23,018 nucleotides of DNA from Gymnopilus junonius (Eukaryota; Basidiomycota; Agaricomycetes; Agaricales; Galerinaceae), in the NCBI GenBank assembly GCA_015501075.1, contig JADNYJ010000492.1:1-23018 (forward strand), in the 5' to 3' direction. A model generated the notes under the pieces. That model was not told the origin of the DNA, ran no database searches, and saw only the letters and a program-made list of their open reading frames with translations. Shown here piece after piece: positions 20,212 through 23,018 of the stretch; the stretch's first letter is position 1, and every line of letters begins with the position of its first letter. A program made the position numbers and the translations under genes.

Positions 20212-20655
20212 ATTTGCTCCAGCTCACATGTAAAGGGAACAGGCTGTACCTGCATAGAACGAAGAAACTACCTCCCAGTCGCAGCGTGAAGACGGAGGCG
20301 TAAAGGACACCTGGAGGCAAAGGGTATTCCTCCGACTCTTGGACTCTTGTTAAAAGGGAGGAGGTAGGTACGGCAAGGGCGATATGACGAAACGCACTGA
20401 GCTCCATTGGACGTGCATTGAGGAGGCGGAAACGATGCAGGAAGACAGAAATGCCGCTTCCATCTCCTGTTTGCATGGAGGCAGAAGTGACAGCGACGGC
20501 GACGGCGACGGGTGGGGAGGTGGTGGCAGAGGAAGAGAAGGGAAAGTCGCTATCAAAAGATACGTTAGTGTTGTCCTTGCACTAGTAAAAATGAAAAAAG
20601 GAAGGGAGGAATGGACTCGAACGAGCCCGTTCCTTGGCGCACCTCATTCCCTTGC
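20212..20655 (+). repeat. Tandem duplication, unit 1
   Basis: Begins CTCCAGCTCACATGTAAAGGG and ends GCGCACCTCATTCCCTTGC. Diverged from unit 2 but collinear: shared landmarks include CTCTTGTT-AAAAGG-GGAGGT, GGGCGATATGA, GGACGTGC, TGTCCTTG-ACTAGTAA and TCATTCCTTTG. Contains a short GACGGC trinucleotide run near 20490-20510. Confidence 0.6.
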
Positions 20656-21178
20656 TTTCATTTCCTCCAGCTCACGTGTAAAGGGAATAGGTGTGGGGCG
20701 GAAAACCCGCATCTCGAGATGGTGCAGAGGCCATCTAAAGACCTCGATCTCCACCTACGCATGTCGGTTGCATGGTTCTTGAAGGCCTCGAGTCGGATCC
20801 TGAGCCTGAGCCAGACGCACACGGCAGCATCGATTTCCTACCACTTTCCCTGTCCAAGGACATCCCTCCAACTCTTGTTCAAAAGGATGGAGGTCGGCAT
20901 CGGAAGGGCGATATGAGAAACGAGCCGAGCTCGTGGGACGTGCGTCGAGGAGACGGAAGCGATGCATGAAGACCGGGAAAGACCACTTCCGTCTTCTGCT
21001 CGCATGCAAGAGGTAAAGGGGGGGAAGGGGCGATGGGGTGAGGAAACAGTGGAAGAGTGGAAGATTGTGGAAGAATTGCTATCAAACGATGTCAGTATTG
21101 TCCTTGGACTAGTAAGAAAACAAAAAGGAATGGCTCCTCGTTCGAGCCCATTCCTTTGCGCACCTCATTCCTTTGCCA
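20656..21178 (+). repeat. Tandem duplication, unit 2
   Basis: Second copy, starting CTCCAGCTCACGTGTAAAGGG 448 bases after the first. An extra stretch of about 70-80 bases makes later landmarks 520-530 bases apart. Open frames in both copies are on both strands and do not agree, so it is probably non-coding. Confidence 0.6.
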
Positions 21179-21901
21179 AAAGTATCTTCGTTCTCCTCTC
21201 GTTACAGCCTAAGTCCCTCGGCAACCCCCAAAAGTGTATCGTAGTGGGTGAACATTGTCGAGGAACGACTCATCTACAGATCAAGATAATCGAGTCAGTC
21301 CTTCAAGTGAAAGCCATGGTTGCAAATACCCGCGCTATGCACTTACCGAGGTCCGCCGTGATGAAGAAAGAGAGGAATAGATGGAGGAAGAGGGAGTCGT
21401 TGTGGTGGTAGTGGAAGGAAAAGGTCGGAGCAAGGTATCACGTCACCATCACACCTAACGCGAGACATTGGGCGATTGTTGGCGAGTTCACGCCTGCACA
21501 TCGAGGCATGTATGGCTAAGCTCCCAAAAAATCCCAACGGCAATCAATAACTATGATCTATTAGGCCGTATAGGTTTCTCGAGTCTCCCTTAGCGCTGGA
21601 GACAAAAATTAAAAAATTATAAAGTCGGGGCAGGAAAATCAAATTATCACGTGATTCAACGCGCTGGTGACGACGCATCTTCGCCTTGGTGTAGGTCGAG
21701 GCATGTACGCCTAAGCTTCAAATAATAAATACAATGTATTCTACCAATTTAGAGTATTCGTAGTTAAAATTTCAAGGGTCTCCGAAGGGTATTCATTTCA
21801 GTATGCTACTTTTCCTTCATGAAGTTACGGTGAGTTGTAAATACTTGCAAATAACATGACCTCGGAGATGCGAGCTGGAACCCAATCGTTTATTTCTGTC
21901 C

Positions 21902-23018
21902 TTGATCTACGCTGCTGTAATGCCTGAATTCCGTGAAAGTCTGGCACATTTTCTGTACTTCTTTGCTATGTGGAACCTGTACAAAGGAAAAACTAGCTTT
22001 GTCCTCTTTGGTCTCTGGGCTGACTACACTGCTGCTGAAGTTAAACGGACTGGCAAAGGCAAAGAAGGACTTGTCCAAAAGCTTGATTCCACCTGTGCTT
22101 TCAAGAGAGGCACTAAAGGATGCCAAACCCTTCTCTTTCCCCAATCTTTTCGGAAATCAAAGGCCCGGCCAAACCCCTCCTCCCTGCAAACTTTGGAATT
22201 AAAGAAAGTTGAGCATACAAGTCGCGCGATCTTCTTCACCTTTGGAAGCATGTGCCTTAAGGTGAGTTCCTCCTATCTCATTACAATTTAAATTGCTCAT
22301 TGAACTCAGGTGGCGTATCTCACACATACTTCAATCCAATGGTATACACGTGAACAGTGGGAGTGCTCTGTTAGAACCATTCCAAAGGAAGTGAGTTGGA
22401 TATTTTTGTATCTAAATTCAGTGTAATAACAGGAACTACACAGCACCGGGGTAAAATTGGCCTTGCTCTTAAATTTAAAGAACACATAATTGCATTTGTA
22501 ACAAATGATCTCGTATTTCAGGTAAAGTTTCTGTGTATTTTATCCAGTCATGCTGATATTGGTAGCCTGTCTGGGAGGAAACATTCAACCACAAAAAGAA
22601 GAAATCTATGATATTACCCATCCTCCATCTATCTATGATGATTATTCCTATTTTCTTACAAAGGTAGCCAACTGGATTCAAGGATGAGCCAGTGGGATAT
22701 GCTCTGGATTGGCATGCGAGGTGCAGGTCAACACAACAAGAGTCTGGTGTGGAATTGGTGTTTTACCATTTGTGAAGTTTTTTTTCGATGCTGGTAGGTT
22801 TTACTTTAATTTAATTAATTATCATCCCAACCTCGCACCAGGACTCTCACCCTTCTTGACAGAGGGGGAAGTTTTGATTGCCCATCAAGGACTGTGTGTC
22901 TGTGTGAGGCTTTTATGCATATGCATACTGATCTTATAAAAACTGCCGTAAGTGATTTGATATATTTAAAGATTCAGAAATTGATATTTAGCAGGCCTTT
23001 CTTAATTCTGCAACTGTG
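21902..23018 (+). CDS. Unrecognised multi-exon gene, runs off the window
   Basis: Likely exons: about 21902-22261 (ends FFTFGSMCLK), intron 22262-22309 (gtgagt...ctcag), 22310-22390 (VAYLTHTSIQWYTREQWECSV), intron 22391-22432, then about 22433-22520 (GKIGLALKFKEHIIAFVTN in one frame) and about 22558-22661 (GGNIQPQKEEIYDITHPP). The first two exons join in phase. The third does so only with a frame change. I know no family with these motifs. Position next to transposon remains and AT-rich codon use suggest another mobile-element or lineage-specific gene. The start is uncertain and the end lies beyond 23018. Confidence 0.35.

Larger units (their letters stand above)
20015..21901. other. Non-coding region containing the tandem duplication
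   Basis: Apart from the two repeat units I see no gene. A short motif, TCGAGGCATGTA followed by CTAAGCT, occurs twice (about 21500 and 21700) in otherwise unlike surroundings and may mark debris of a dispersed repeat. Confidence 0.45.

Noticed and set aside
21120..21180. GTTCGAGCCC as a tRNA B-box
   Set aside because: No matching A-box or acceptor stem at the right distance; the sequence is part of the tandem repeat.
20384..21411. Plus and minus ORFs in the tandem duplication
   Set aside because: The two repeat units keep different frames open and share no common peptide, so coding is unlikely.

Overview
The window reads as nuclear DNA of a basidiomycete fungus, most likely an Agaricomycete. 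The genes are cut by many 45-60 base GT-AG introns. They include a DUF6533-type membrane protein pair, a very long G-protein alpha subunit, a fungal ammonium transporter, and a transposase-like gene of a kind I recall from mushroom-forming fungi. Nothing bacterial, no rRNA and no CRISPR array was seen. Family assignments come from motif recognition; no database search was possible.

Layout. 1-3018 (+): two tandem DUF6533-like genes, the first cut by the window edge. 3615-4157 (+): a small three-finger C2H2 protein with an in-frame stop. 4160-5936: AT-rich, with one orphan TATA box. 5937-7339 (-): an intron-free, GC-rich ammonium transporter with a cluster of GATAAG sites upstream. 8321-8801 (-): a weak two-exon candidate. 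8828-9630: an 803-base element with roughly 135-140 base terminal inverted repeats and an internal S/T-rich reading frame. 10762-11016 (+): a TATA box and secretory signal-peptide ORF lying antisense on a truncated G-alpha copy (10869-11511, -). 12421-14700 (-): a full G-alpha gene, 10 exons and 564 codons, including a 21-base exon for the P-loop and a 6-base exon. 16614-20014 (+): a DDE-transposase-like gene, broken at its 5' end but well preserved at its 3' end. 20212-21178: a diverged tandem duplication of about 450-520 bases. 21902-23018 (+): fragments of an unrecognised multi-exon gene running off the window.

A pattern crosses the whole window. At least seven reading frames are each broken by exactly one base, and each break falls in a homopolymer run. 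Homology between paralogs or to known families shows where the frame should continue. Assembly error in homopolymers is the simplest explanation, so the transporter, the G-alpha and the DUF6533 genes may be intact in the organism. The in-frame stops in the transposase-like and C2H2 genes are different in kind and look like true decay.

Functionally this is a mosaic: nutrient uptake (ammonium), signalling (two G-alpha relatives, one a fragment), lineage-specific membrane proteins, and mobile-element debris. Apart from the two duplicated families there is no sign that the genes act as a cluster.
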